Below are positions 21,395 through 32,829 of a stretch of DNA of 64,000 bases, in pieces. Source of the DNA: Haemonchus contortus (lineage: Eukaryota; Nematoda; Chromadorea; Rhabditida; Trichostrongylidae); NCBI GenBank assembly GCA_000469685.2, contig LS997563.1, positions 12,533,940 to 12,597,939 on the forward strand. Direction: 5' to 3'. The notes under the pieces are model-generated. The model was not told the origin of the DNA and ran no database searches. It saw only the letters and a list, made by a program, of their open reading frames with translations. How positions within the stretch are numbered: the first letter of the stretch is position 1; the number at the start of each line of letters is the position of its first letter. The position numbers were made by a program, and so were the translations under genes.

Positions 21395-21662
21395 AATTGG
21401 GTATGGGTACATTCGCCCAAAACTGGATGGACGCGGCAAATCGCGCGGCGAAATCCATGGCGTTTCTAACGACTTTAGCGCCTATCATTGGGGCCCAAAT
21501 CCGAAGTAGAGTCAATAATTAGAATTATCTGACCATACTAATATACTCCACTTTAAGTTTGCGTCCCGAGGATAGGTACCAAAGTTTTCCTAAACGTCAC
21601 GAATTTCACCGCGCCACTTGCCGCGTCCATCCAGTTCTGGGTGAATGTTCCTTCCCCCGGGA
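21395..21662. repeat. MITE-like inverted repeat
   Basis: The arm at about 21401-21475 contains ACTGGATGGACGCGGCAAA. The arm at about 21588-21660 contains its inverse, TTGCCGCGTCCATCCAGTTC. The arms align over about 70 bp with moderate divergence and are separated by about 115 bp. A single-arm relative lies at 44530-44645, where GGATGGACGCGGCAAAC and GGCGCCTATCATTGGG recur. A foldback non-autonomous element is the likely nature; target duplications were not identified. Confidence 0.65.
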
Positions 21663-23020
21663 GATTTAGTTGATATTAGTGCAAAAGTGCGTGTCAGTGA
21701 GTTGTAGTTGAGATCCTAATTCGAAACATATGCACAAGTGTACTAATACTGTTGCACTATGACCTAATCTTATAGTGAAGTTGTTGTGGATGTCCTCCAG
21801 TGATAAAGACGACGGTATGGGAAACCCATCTTCCTGAAGGTTTTTCCCTGATGCTTTGCGGGGTAGCACATGATTCATCTGTCCCGAGCAATTCATACTA
21901 AAATCACCTCTCATTCCGCTAAATTATGCTGCTGACTGCTGAAGAAAAGAAATTTGCTGAGTTACCTGAAAAGTTGCGCTGGCAGTGGCAGTAGGTAACG
22001 TTATATATCATCCAGGCTTTTAGATCAAAGCCTTTCTGAGCGAACGATATTTCTAGAAAGACCTCTGCCGATTTCGTGATAGAACTTCTATTCAAAGATT
22101 ACTGTGCTTTGTGAACCTATCAAAAAGGTGACTGGGCAAGAAGAATCAGTTATTGTAAAGTGTTTCGATAAATTGAGTGGGCGTTTAACATACTCACAGA
22201 CATAAACATCAATGTAAGGTATCAAGGTGTCTGGAAGGTTTTTGAAAATTTTGCTCCTCAACTTTGAAAGCATGTTGCTCGCGAACGCGCTATAGAAGGA
22301 CTACAGATGCGATAGCAAGGGAAAGAGCATTGTATATTGATCAATACTATAACTAATCGGTATTCGATGTGATCGTTCGAAGTAAGAAATTGCAGTAGAC
22401 TAAACGATGTGCCGTTGATACGACTACCAGAGCCTTCTATTTCTAAATACATTACGAAACTAAAACACTTCAACACTCAGGCTTGTAATGAGATATGGTG
22501 GCTGGTTGTCAACAGTGATCCTCTCTTTTCACCTACTACTAATGGTGCGCACTTGCTTGCTCTGAGAAGAGATTTGCTTCGGCGAAGTTCGTCAACTCAA
22601 ACGCCCACTGTACTCAAATACTGTCGCTATTTTGGACAATGGCATCAATGCCCTGTCTAGTTGGTGGAGAGATATTGTGGCTAGGAAAGGCCACTATCTT
22701 GATCACTGATCTAAGTTGTTGCTGTGGTTATTTTCTGTTGAAAAAATCGGCTGAATGTTCTCAAAACTTACCAGACACCCTAATATTATGTATATTATGC
22801 TCTACGAATACCCTACTAAGCAACTTAACCACACGAAATGATATATGAAAGTGTATTCTTTGATAGCTTTATTTCCTTCACTATATCTTTTCACAAAAGG
22901 AATATAAACAGACTTGAACTGTACACAACGAGGATCACTTGCAGAGCGGAGGTATTTTTCATGAATGATTGAAGGAGAACAAACGATGGTGACTACAATG
23001 CACATGTGAGTCTTGGGCTA
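21663..23020. other. No gene recognised
   Basis: No leader, motif or splice pair could be supported. The last part probably includes the 3' flank of the minus-strand gene at 23.0 kb. Confidence 0.4.
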
Positions 23021-23026
23021 TGCATT

Positions 23027-23325
23027 TTAACGACCATATAAACCATATGGACGACCGAATCCTCCATACAGTGGTCGACCAAAACCAGGTCCATATGGGC
23101 GACCATATCCGAAGGGACGGCCAAATCCAAACTGACGTTTCTGTCTCGAATGCCTGAAGAAGGTCACGAAAAAAACAAATTATCAACAAACGTTTCGCCT
23201 GAGGTTTCAATAGCCACACCCCAGTTATCTCACCTGTCATGTACTTCAAATTTCTGTACTGCTACGGCCGATGCGAGAATTACGCTGACAAGCAGCAGGA
23301 AGATACTCACACAAAACATTCGCAT
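23027..23325 (-). CDS. Secreted Gly/Tyr/Arg-rich peptide, KRQF family member 2
   Basis: Two exons on the minus strand, 23325-23234 and 23153-23027, with an 80-nt phase-2 intron (GTGAGA...CTTCAG). The 72-residue product has a signal peptide ending near residue 20, a propeptide, and RHSRQKRQF (31-39), with the Arg31 codon split by the intron. The mature part is built from GRPxG repeats (FGRPFGYGRPYGPGFGRP) and ends Y-G-R. Cleavage after Lys36-Arg37 would expose Gln38, able to form pyroglutamate. Removal of the C-terminal Arg would leave a Gly that can become an amide. A CTTCAG acceptor lies 4 nt before the ATG on the coding strand. Exon lengths match the 17.9 kb gene exactly. Role unknown; secreted defence or signalling peptide is inferred. 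Confidence 0.8.
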
Positions 23326-23776
23326 CGTTTCTGAAGATATTTTAGAATCTAAATAGAATCGGAGCGGGAGAATGTTGAAAGTCTGTGATGAAAAGGGTGA
23401 TGGACCTAACGAGGACCCATTTTATCTGAAGTACATCTCAGATTGATGCAAAACTCTTAAGGCATTCAGATGCTTGGATTCTTTTTTTTTATATTCCTTC
23501 TGAACTCTCACTTATTGGACCATACAACCCAACTACATTATTTGTGACATTCACATGATAAGCGGGCAGTTCGGCTACTCCAATCTTTAAGGAAAAAAGG
23601 AAGGCGGAGAATCAAAGAAGTTGGAAGTACCATTTTTGAGATTAGCAAAATCGGCAAGTTTTTTTAATCAGGAAATACTCGAGGTGCCTGGAGAGGATGA
23701 AGCAAGAACGGCGAGGTCAGGGAAATAAAGAATATGGAGAAGACTCTGTAACCATGTATGCGGTGTTTGCCATAGG

Positions 23777-23816
23777 AAGTCGGTCACTTCCATGTGAAGT
23801 CGGTCACTTCCATGCA
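23777..23816 (+). repeat. 20-bp tandem duplication
   Basis: GAAGTCGGTCACTTCCATG occurs twice in a row with one intervening base. Within each unit, GGTCACTTCC is itself nearly palindromic. Confidence 0.8.
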
Positions 23817-23829
23817 AAAGATGATCAGA

Positions 23830-26800
23830 AACACCTCTCGGTCGCTCTTCTCTTATCGTACGTATGGGCATGTCTTTGAAGCTGGGTGTAGTAGATGATA
23901 ACCTGACTTTCTGACATTGGAGTAGGAACCTGTGGTTGATGTGATTTGTGCTTGCATGCGTTGATGTTGGAGTTCGAGAAGCAAGCAACACCCTCCCACA
24001 GTTTTTTGTGGCTCATGCTTACGCCACAGACTTATGGCGTTTCTCCATCAAAGGACAAATGCTTTTGTTGTCATGAGAGGGTCCAGCCTCACCGCCGTCC
24101 TTTTTCAGATTATTCAAAAGCTTCTTCTGAATAGAGGCGAGAAAAGCAACCGGCTAATTGAGACACGCGTGTTTCAGAGATCGTCGGTCATGGTGAGGAG
24201 TTATCGAGCAAAGACTTTCCTGTATTGCCGGAAATGTTGAACGATGTTGCACTGATCGTACACGAGAACTTTGCCGGTTCCCACTCGTAGCCTTCTGCCT
24301 CTTCTTCACTCGCTAGAAAGTTGTCATGTGCTATAGCAGTGCCATCTGTAAGTCGTATCATCATATCTGTAGAAAGAATGCAAGCAAATAAACGACTAGT
24401 TGGCACGTGGCTGACGAAGTGCACTCCGATTGCACGCGTCGATGTTGGAGTTAGAGCCGCTTCGCCGTTTTCAGAAGACGATGGCCCGAAGTTGCCTATC
24501 GACAATCGTGGGGACATGGTTTACAAGAGAAACGAAGGAACACTATCTGAATATAACTGTTGATAGCTTGGGTCCTACTAGAACATGGTTGTCTTACCAT
24601 GGTGATGACGATTTTTGCAGAAAAGTGGCGATTCTTGTAAACTTTCATTTCAAAACTTTCGACTAATGTAGTACATCTATCAGGAGGAAGTGATAGAAAA
24701 ATGATGACCTACTCCCGCTAACGTATTCTGTAGAGTCCTTAGAACAGTTGTTCAGGAAAGTTGGCTCATATACCATATTGACATTATCTTTGCGGAGGGA
24801 GCATAACCTATGATATGACAATGTAAGGTATTTCTCCATCTGATCTGGAGTACTCAGAGCGTATAAGCGAGGAGCCCGCATATAAAGTCCGTGCAAAGTA
24901 CTCGGGTTCTTATACTAGCCAAATGAAACAAAGGTTCTGGAAAAGCGTAAAAGCTAGTCTATAGAATCAAGAAAATGGCACAACAAAAAAAAAACAAAAT
25001 GCCATGAGATAGGTGACTATGGCATGCTCTGCTCCGTAGAATCAAATGAGAATCAAAGGTTACGAGTGAACTAGCACGTAAACATCAAGCCCGCCAGGTT
25101 GATTGTTTTCATAGCAGGTTCTTTTACTGTAAAGTTTTCCGTCTATCCCATGATGTATACTTATGACCTGTTCCCGTTTGTCACTGTAGTAATAGATGAA
25201 ACTTTCGATATGCTGACAGTATTTTTGGAAAAAAAAACAGAATAATCGAGCTTTCTGCTTCTACTTGTGAGACGAAGCTAGTTGAGTGGTTTTAATGACT
25301 GGGATGAGAGACACATGTCATTTCTGAAGAATTCCTTCATATACAAATGCAATATATAGCAAATAACTAGCTAGTTTGTCGATGGAAAATGGGAGAAACG
25401 TCATTTCTGAATTTAATAACCACGCAACATTCAGTACAAACGAATTGATATATTTTTATAGAACCCACCCTCGTCTATTCCAGCACTAGAGAACCTAATA
25501 CTCAGACAGATTGAAAGCTTGATATACCCGTCGAAGGGAAGCTTGTAGATCGAAGAGGGCTCACGGCGGTAAAGTACAGTGACTACGGTTTGTCTTGTCT
25601 GTTAGAACCAAAATTCCTATGTATTATACTCTACACCACTTTCATAGCAGTGCGCTGTCCAGTCTATGCATGTTCACGTGCGGTCCCCAATGTGCAATGA
25701 ATTCGAAGCATGAATTCTATGGAAAGGGTCTAGCGGCAGTGCCGTAGGCCACTTTCAGACTTCAACGACCGTCGCGACCGTGCGACGACGGTCGCTAGGG
25801 TAGTGTTGACAGCGCTGGCACTTGATCTAGTGTTGTCAACAACGGTCAGGCTGCCGCCTTTGCAGCACGCACGCGTCGGACGGACGGACGGACGGACGTT
25901 CGGATGAGTCCTTGAGGTCTGAAAGCAGCCGTACGCGACGGTAGGCGTTGCTTCAGCAGCATACAGTAGGAAACATGCAAAAATTGAGCGACCGCACACA
26001 TGAAATGGGGTGGTAGTAGATGGCTGTAGAGCGTAGATAAATTGACTCAACAGCTTGTTTTAGCATGTCGTATCTTTTTTTATATGAGACGAATTGCGTA
26101 CTCTTCTTCGTTGAGTTAATGTTTTTTACACCTTTTGATTACCAGTGGCCCTTGTAGAATAAAAAAAATTAAATCAACTAGTTATTATTCATAATCACAG
26201 CAGTTCATTATGGTTATGTTGCTGTTCTGAACTATTTGCTCGAATTTGTGGAACACCATGTAATCTACTGCCTCAGTCTGTATTAAAGCAACGGCAAAGG
26301 GCAGGATCATACTGTCGAGCTTTCTTATAACAGCAAGGAATGTAGCTCATCCTAAAACATACAGTAAGTTAGAAACCGTGAGACTGGTGGAGTAACATGA
26401 TTCAACGAAATCAACGCATGAGAAGAATGTAACCGGCTAAAATCAAATGAGCAAACCTCTGATTATGAATAACATTAGCTACACGGTGTTCTGTGCCCAA
26501 GCAATACAATTCGCATACTTGCTCTACATATGGCTGGAATTGATTCATTCACAAAACTAGATTTCATAAATGCGGTGGCGATATTTGTCCCCGTACTCTC
26601 ACGGCGAGCAGCAGTAGTTTCGCGGCGACTACCTTATCCCTTCAGTGGAAATCCAAAATTTCCCTTCACAGCGCGCTTCTCCACCTATAGCATAGCGGTA
26701 TGACAAGAAATCAACGTGTTCTTCCGTTTTATACCAAGGACAAGCAACTCTTAACTGAGGCTCTTGAGCAAAGTGGCGTTTTCTTCTTTTCGCACGAGGT

Positions 26801-27415
26801 ATTCGTTTCCCCAGTGCTCCTAGACCCCGAGGCTTGGTTAAAAAAACCACATTCCCCCGGCTAAAACCACATAAGAGCGCACAAATGGCCGGTGCCCACC
26901 CTCCTCTACGTCCCTCATGCAACGATAGTATGTATAATACAACAAGGACTAACACGTTACACCGACAATTTCTTGTTATATAAACACCGTTATCTGCAAT
27001 TTCCTGTTCGGTCTTCTCAAGCTGGCTATAATTTTCGCACTATTCCTTTTTTCTTCACGAATATTCTGATCTCCCAAGCCCTATTATCAAAATCGACCTC
27101 CTTTAGCCGTGAAGGCTCAGACATTCTCCATTGGATTCAAAATTGGTGAACATGCAGGCCACTCGAAAACTGTGATATTTCTACTTGCAATCCAATCCGA
27201 AGTGGAACGAGATACTGTCAATGTCACATAGTCAATAGAATACTGTCAGATCTGAAAAATCAAGATTTTGACTTCAGACCTCAAGATGTTTTTTCCCTGT
27301 TCCTTCTCAATACTTCAGAATGTGACGAAATTCAAATTTTCAATTCATAGGGTCGGTTACAGTTTAGCTGAGAAGGCAATTGTAGGAGTGCGAAGTGCTC
27401 CAAATTGGAACTAAA
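23830..27415. other. No gene recognised; several unassigned frames
   Basis: Minus-strand frames at 23668-23991 and 24188-24517 share a related phrase (TPTSTxA), because 'gcgtcgatgttggagtt' at about 24436 is partly repeated as 'gcgttgatgttggagtt' at about 23958. A GGAC microsatellite of about 5 units lies near 25875-25895 inside a GC-rich patch (25730-25950). The 26629-26955 minus frame is not recognised. None of these has splice or leader support. Confidence 0.4.
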
Positions 27416-27795
27416 TGCGCATTGGTTCACTTTATAGATGTGCCGTTGAGAAATGATCAAAATGAAGGTTTAAAAAAAGAAATAAAGAAGGATACTCAGC
27501 ATCAAGATGATGTGAACAGCTAACGCTGAAAGAAGTTGTGAAAAGCTGATGGGGAGCTAATGTCTCCATATGAAATACCGGGCAAGCACCCCCGTCAGTC
27601 TACGAAGTTGGATAAAACTAAGCGCACCTTATAGATGCACAGTTAAGAAATGATTAAGGAGAATAATTAAAAGAAAAAATACAGAAGAAAAAATGAACGA
27701 GTTAGACAACCAGTATCAAAAAAAGTATCGGAAAGCTGGAAGCTGGAAAAGGAGCGAATCTATTCAATAAACCCCACTTTGGTCAGTCCATGAAA
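27416..27795 (+). repeat. Diverged tandem duplication, unit about 190 bp
   Basis: Unit 1 (about 27428-27615) and unit 2 (about 27628-27815) both contain TTATAGATG followed by AAGAAATGAT-like, then poly-purine runs, a GAAAAGCTGATGG/GGAAAGCTGGAAG segment and CCCC(GTC/ACTTTG)GTCAGTC. They align along their length with many substitutions. Confidence 0.6.
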
Positions 27796-27819
27796 CTGAA
27801 TGAAAGTAAGCGTGGTGTT

Positions 27820-28465
27820 ACGGTGGCTGCAATTAGTACGTAACTGCACATCGCGAGGGGTGTGGAAGTAGATAGCATCGGCATGTAGTTTTTCAAATCG
27901 CGATTCCTCGCTCTAAACCCGCGCAAGAAAAATTTTCCTGAACTCGTGCCATGTGAGGAACGCTGCTTTATAGAAACAGGCCGACATTGAATATCTCGCA
28001 AATTTGAAGAAATGTTTATTGATCCATAATTGAAGTCTTGTTTTGAAATTTCCTAAAACTTCTGTTTTACCCCTTATTAAATGGATATTTGAATAGATTG
28101 TTTTTGACTTAAAATACGGTAAAATGCGGGAATAAAAACAAGGGAGCGGCCATATTTTGCTACCGAGTACTTAGTCCAACCTTCAAGAGGTATAGAATCT
28201 GGAATTGGTCCATAGGAAAACTGCACTTTTTGCGTTTCATATCAGGACCTCTCGGTGCGCGCATCGGACAATGATACCATTGACGACATAATCCCCAGCC
28301 GGTAGTGTCACCTTCCCGCATTCAACGAAGCATATCTTATGCGGAGATAACTCTCCTAATACTTTAATATTCTGAGTCTATCTCTCACAAAGTGTCTCAA
28401 TAAGTGAGTCAGAGGTCCCGTTGGGTTAGCTCCTTCAGCGGATGAGGTGGAATGAGATAAGCCGC
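27820..28465. other. No gene recognised
   Basis: AT-rich DNA with short frames only. Confidence 0.4.
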
Positions 28466-28469
28466 CACA

Positions 28470-29130
28470 GTTCGTAAAGAAAGGCTCTCGCTGTCATTCT
28501 AGCACTTCCGCAGCACTTCGAAGGAGTGGTCATCAGAGAGGTCGCCCTTGGGGCCGTATCGTCTGGGAATCGTGTCCGTCAGGATAGACCACAACCCCTC
28601 AATACGCTGAGTGTGGACTCCGGTCGTTGTATCACAAAATTGACGTATCGTGGGTGTAACCGAGATTGAAGAGGTTATAGTAACCATTTCACATATTAGT
28701 CCGAACGGTTCTTCCTGGAGCGACGTGCCGACGGATGATTCTTTCCAGTGTGACTGCGTCGCGCCTATCGACGATTTTAATGGAGACCAGCTTCGTATTG
28801 TTCTGGATGCCACCGACGAGCCAATCCTTGCGGACGACATGATCAATGTTGTACTTGCTGCACAGGATGTTGTTTTCATCGACCTGCACGATGGTGCTCG
28901 GTCCGCTAATCTGCACAACGTTATTCGTGTAGTGCTCGGCGAGCACATTTCGGATCCATTGACTCCATTGCTGGACGGTTTGCTCGTCCACCTCGAGCGT
29001 TTGAATTATCTCCTTCGTTGTGCCTAGGTCGTAGGCGAAGAGCTAGCTGGCTGGAAAGATCATCTTCCGATATCCATGCAAGGACTCAAAAAATGTGCTC
29101 TTGAGGTACCCAGCTTCCACTCCAGGTTGC
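28470..29130 (-). pseudogene. Merlin-type (ISXO2-like) transposase relict
   Basis: On the minus strand, 28991-28689 codes an ISXO2-like DDE transposase core: an N-terminal helical segment (EQTVQQWSQWIRNV), then IVQVDENN with the first catalytic Asp, the WLVGGIQ block, KIVDRRD with the second acidic residue, and IIRRHVAPG. After a frameshift near 28690 the coding resumes in another frame with TTGVHTQRIEGLWS, which holds the third acidic residue (Glu) of the triad. Upstream, to about 29130, weaker homology continues. A Merlin DNA transposon is the best fit because nematodes carry these. Terminal repeats were not found. It is inactive. Confidence 0.75.
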
Positions 29131-29149
29131 CGGCGTCCTTCCACAGGAG

Positions 29150-31480
29150 TCCTCGTTCACCGAGCCGGTCGTCGAACTACTCCTTCGATAGTAGCCAACT
29201 GCGGCCACGTTGAAACCAGCGTGAAGTTGCGCAACGAAGCAGATTTGCAGCGAAATCCATGCCTTTGGATGAGAATCCTTCTTATCAGTTCCTTTCCTAT
29301 CAACCGTTCCCCATTTCGAGATCCCACCTGAGAGAGCGCCAGACGAGCAGAGTGCCGCGCCGCTGCGTGGTTCCCCCTCCTTCTTTCCCCCACAAACCCA
29401 GTTACATTACCACCACCAGTCTAGGCAACAGTAACGTAATAAAATAGCAGGATAAACATTGCCAACATCAGTCTTGAAGGCGCACCAAATACAGTGTTCC
29501 GTGAAATTAAGCGTGTCGTCTGTGAGAGCTCCGCGCTTGATGCATTCAATATTACGACGCATTTCTGTAAAAGATGGGTGCCCTCACTGATTTTCCGCTT
29601 TCATGTCATTCGTTGAATATGTGTTACACCTCATCGGACCAAAAATTGCCGTATCATTTTGTGAAACACTGAGGTGGAGAGGATTGAAACAACAATCACA
29701 TGTATCAGAAGCGTTGCCATAAGCTGCACATTGTGAATTGTCAATCAGCGTGATGTTCAGGGGGTTCAGAGTGCTTGAACCCGACGTGACAGAATGGACG
29801 TGACTTCTGCACTCGCTGGGGCGTATAGTCCTCCTGCTGAGGGTGGTCATGGGGGAAATTGTTAAGTTTTTGGTGTAGCATTTGTGGCGTTCTCTGATGA
29901 CACGAGTGGATTGAGTTCCCTTTTTAGGAATTCAGAGGTGCTGTCGAATGAAAGTCATGGTTCAGCCCATCAAAGGATGACCACTGTTTGCATATCTCAT
30001 ATACTTGCTTTGGTAAGTCGAGAGTTTTACAACTAGGACTGGAAATGTAGCGGATGCCCAGTCCTTCGAAACAGCAAAAAAGATCATGCCTATTTTCAAA
30101 TTGAGATGGCTGGATGAGGTGTAGAAGCATTGAGGGAATTATGATGGAAGTTTATGCACTACTATGAGAATTTTGCTTGATAGTGCTATTTCATGTCCTG
30201 CGACACTTGCGCCATCATTTAGTGTGCAGGGCAACGAAGTTTTTATTAGACGCAATCGTTAACCACCGAATCGAAGTTGGCGATGAACAAAACCGTTCCA
30301 GCTATAATTCTCTTTTCATTCTCCTAGAACTGTTCCTTTTGACGGAAGAAGGGCATGGTGTTCTTCTTTGTTGTGGCTTCTTGCTGCGACTTATGTAGAG
30401 AATTTCGTCTCTTTAGGGCGGTGTTGGAAGATGTCGTTCATCCGAAATATCTTGGGTTGCTGATCCGAAATCCTAGATCACACCTCCATTAGAGGCTTTA
30501 GGATCTGTGGGATGTGCGGCAAAAATTGTGCTGTGAATTGCTCTGTAATAAACCTAATTTGGGGAATCTTGGGAATATGCCTCTGAGGAAAGAAAGGGGA
30601 TTTTTGGGAATCGTTGTTCAGTTTAACGTGTCCAAAGTATAGTTGGATGTTGTGAGGAATGATGAGTTCCACTCTCTTTCCGATCTATACGAGCCCGTTG
30701 AAAACCAATATTACTACCTTTTTATATAGACGATGTTGTATCAATGAGAGTCTGAAACATGAATGCTCTGCTACGAGCGGTGTGGATTGAAGTCGAGTAA
30801 TTACAGTTTCAATTGATCTCATAACAAGTAGTATAACTTCTGAGTGTTAATGTTAGCTTATTAGTCGGATTCCGTTTTTAGTTTTGTGTTCTTTTTTTTT
30901 TTTGATGCCCTTGACTTATTTTTTTTGATGCCCTTGAAGAATAGTATCTCTAGGAAAAACGATCGCCATCGTTTTAGATTTTGTTTCACCAGTTTCATGT
31001 GTGATACTGGTCTTTCATGCCCTGAGTTTCAGGGAAAACATGGTGTTTGAAAATATGGTCGTGGACTATTGAAAGACGCTTGCATGTGCTGACTAAATAC
31101 ATATTTGCTCATGCGGCCGGAGGCTAGTATAGCTGCAATGGCTGGGCGTCAGCTAAACTGTTTGGAGAGCTTTAAATTACAAGCAGTTGTAGGTGGTCAA
31201 GTGAAAATCTTTAACAATTCCTAGTCTAAGTCGTGTACTGCTTACGTGCTTGTGTCATGTGCTGCTTCAGCACTTTGTATGTCTCGAAGATGTGACTTAC
31301 TTAGCAAAGGCTTTGTGATAGCTCATGTATGCGTATATCGTAAAAATATCTCATTACAGATGCCGACCTAACAATAGGTATAAGCCCTTATCATGAAAAC
31401 TATGGCCACGACTCAATGCAATAAATTTGTTGTATGTGAGCGTAGATTGGAAATGACTGATTTTCCAGAATTACGAAAAA
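29150..31480. other. No gene recognised; one Cys-rich frame
   Basis: A minus-strand frame at 29850-29584 codes a Cys/Asn-rich stretch (about residues 34-80, six Cys) that could be an exon of an extracellular protein, but no leader or splice pair is evident. Near 30890-30950 a T-rich tract followed by GATGCCCTTGA is duplicated. Otherwise nothing is seen. Confidence 0.3.
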
Positions 31481-31484
31481 TTAA

Positions 31485-31991
31485 AGGCACAGTTCACGAT
31501 AAAAATGGTCTCTGAGCTCTCTCTGTAGTATGGATTCGGAGCTTCCCAGTACACCATATGTGCCATTAGGAGGTGGAAAAATGGCCTGCATGGGGCACAA
31601 TAAGGAGTCAGAGATTGTATCGAGTGAATGCCACACCCACAGTGGACGAATTTGGACGGCTTTGTAGAGGCTGCACTATCTCAAGGAACTCCCACGTAAG
31701 AATTTTAATAGCCTGTCATGACTTGAGGCGATAGTGAAAGGCAGTTTCGAATGATTTCGGCTTGACATAGTCATCTCCTTGCGCAATGGGAGCAAATTCA
31801 ATGTCGTGCAAACACCCCTTACATGCCATTCTCGTCACGGTGATCTCGTATATCCTCCTTTTTCACTTCTCTTAAAAAACTTCGAAGGAGGTGCATTTTA
31901 TTGTTTTCTTTGCTGCCGATGTTTTCCTTCACATGAATACTTCCGCTTTTGAACCTAAAAAGGTTACTTCAAAGTTATCGTAACTGTGCCT
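31485..31991. mobile_element. Non-autonomous TTAA-bounded element, 507 bp
   Basis: The left end is TTAA (31481-31484) then AGGCACAGTTCACGATA. The right end is TATCGTAACTGTGCCT then TTAA (31992-31995). The inverted repeats align over about 17 bp with a 2-base gap, and TTAA duplications flank them, as for piggyBac-type elements. There is no transposase frame, so it would be mobilised in trans. Related ends occur at 11260-11303, 45525-45690 and 50330-50365. Confidence 0.75.
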
Positions 31992-32274
31992 TTAAAGCAA
32001 CTGCAACAGTTCATTTCTTCTTCTGAAATTCCCATTCGCTTGAAGTAAAGACTGAGATGTGTGGATGGTTTTTTATAAGGTCAACATGCTTCTTGACGAG
32101 ATGAGATTGCTACGTTAAAAATGTTTTATTGCAGTTTGCATTGAATACAGAAGTTTTGCGAATATGTAAAAGTGAGCTCGAGATCCGATTGCGGTATTGA
32201 GCGCGAAGTAGAGCAGGATGAATCGAACTCTCATCAAATCCAAGTCTCCATTCCTATGAGGTCAGTGCTTCCAG

Positions 32275-32810
32275 TTAGCGACCCCATCCGAAAAATCTTG
32301 GCGGAGGAGGACCCCACCCACCTCCACGTGGGAACCCACCAAATCCACCCGCTCCACGTAGAGGCCCACCCCATCCACCTTGCTGCCCACCAAATCCACC
32401 AGCTCCACCTGGTTGCCCTCCTCTTCCACCCATCCCTTGAGGGCCTCCTCCTCCCATTCCACCTTGCTGCCCTTGACCTCCTCCACCTGGTCCGCTTCTT
32501 CCACCAGGACCCTGCCCGCCGCCGCCGCCTCTATTTCCTCCGCCACCTCCTGGTCCTCCTCCCCTTCCTCCACCTCCCATTCCACCGAAACCGTTTCCAC
32601 CCAAACCACCCCCAGGAAAGAATTGACGTTTGTACCGTAGAGACCTGAAAAAACGAAGGTTTAACACAAGTCTAATGAAATGCTATTCCAACTTGCTTAC
32701 ATGCCATCATCTGCATCACGATTCTCGAAAAATACTGGCAGTGCAAAGGTTGCAACCAAAACAACTAATATAGTGGTTGCACATAAGGCATGCATAGCTA
32801 ACAACGCCAT
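32275..32810 (-). CDS. Secreted Gly-rich protein, KRQF family member 3 (longest)
   Basis: Minus-strand exons 32810-32701 and 32644-32275 with a 56-nt phase-2 intron (GTAAGC...TTTCAG). The 159-residue product has a hydrophobic leader (to about residue 24), then a short acidic propeptide (ENRDADDG) and MSLRYKRQF (37-45), with Met37 split by the intron. After Lys42-Arg43 come about 115 residues rich in Gly (GGGGR, GGMGGGG, GGAGGFGG, PRGGG), ending in FFGWGR. The W-G-R end matches the family and could yield a C-terminal amide. On the coding strand a GATTCAG acceptor lies 17 nt before the ATG, and a possible 5' UTR exon with donor AG|GTAAGC lies around 32910. The Gly-rich length resembles structural or antimicrobial Gly-rich proteins; the function is not known. 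Confidence 0.8.
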
Positions 32811-32829
32811 TATGAATGGAACCAAACCT

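Noticed and set aside
32172..32648. 158-codon plus-strand His/Leu/Pro-rich frame and two other frames
   Set aside because: Shadows of the Gly-rich exon of the minus-strand gene at 32275-32810, whose skewed codons leave other frames open.
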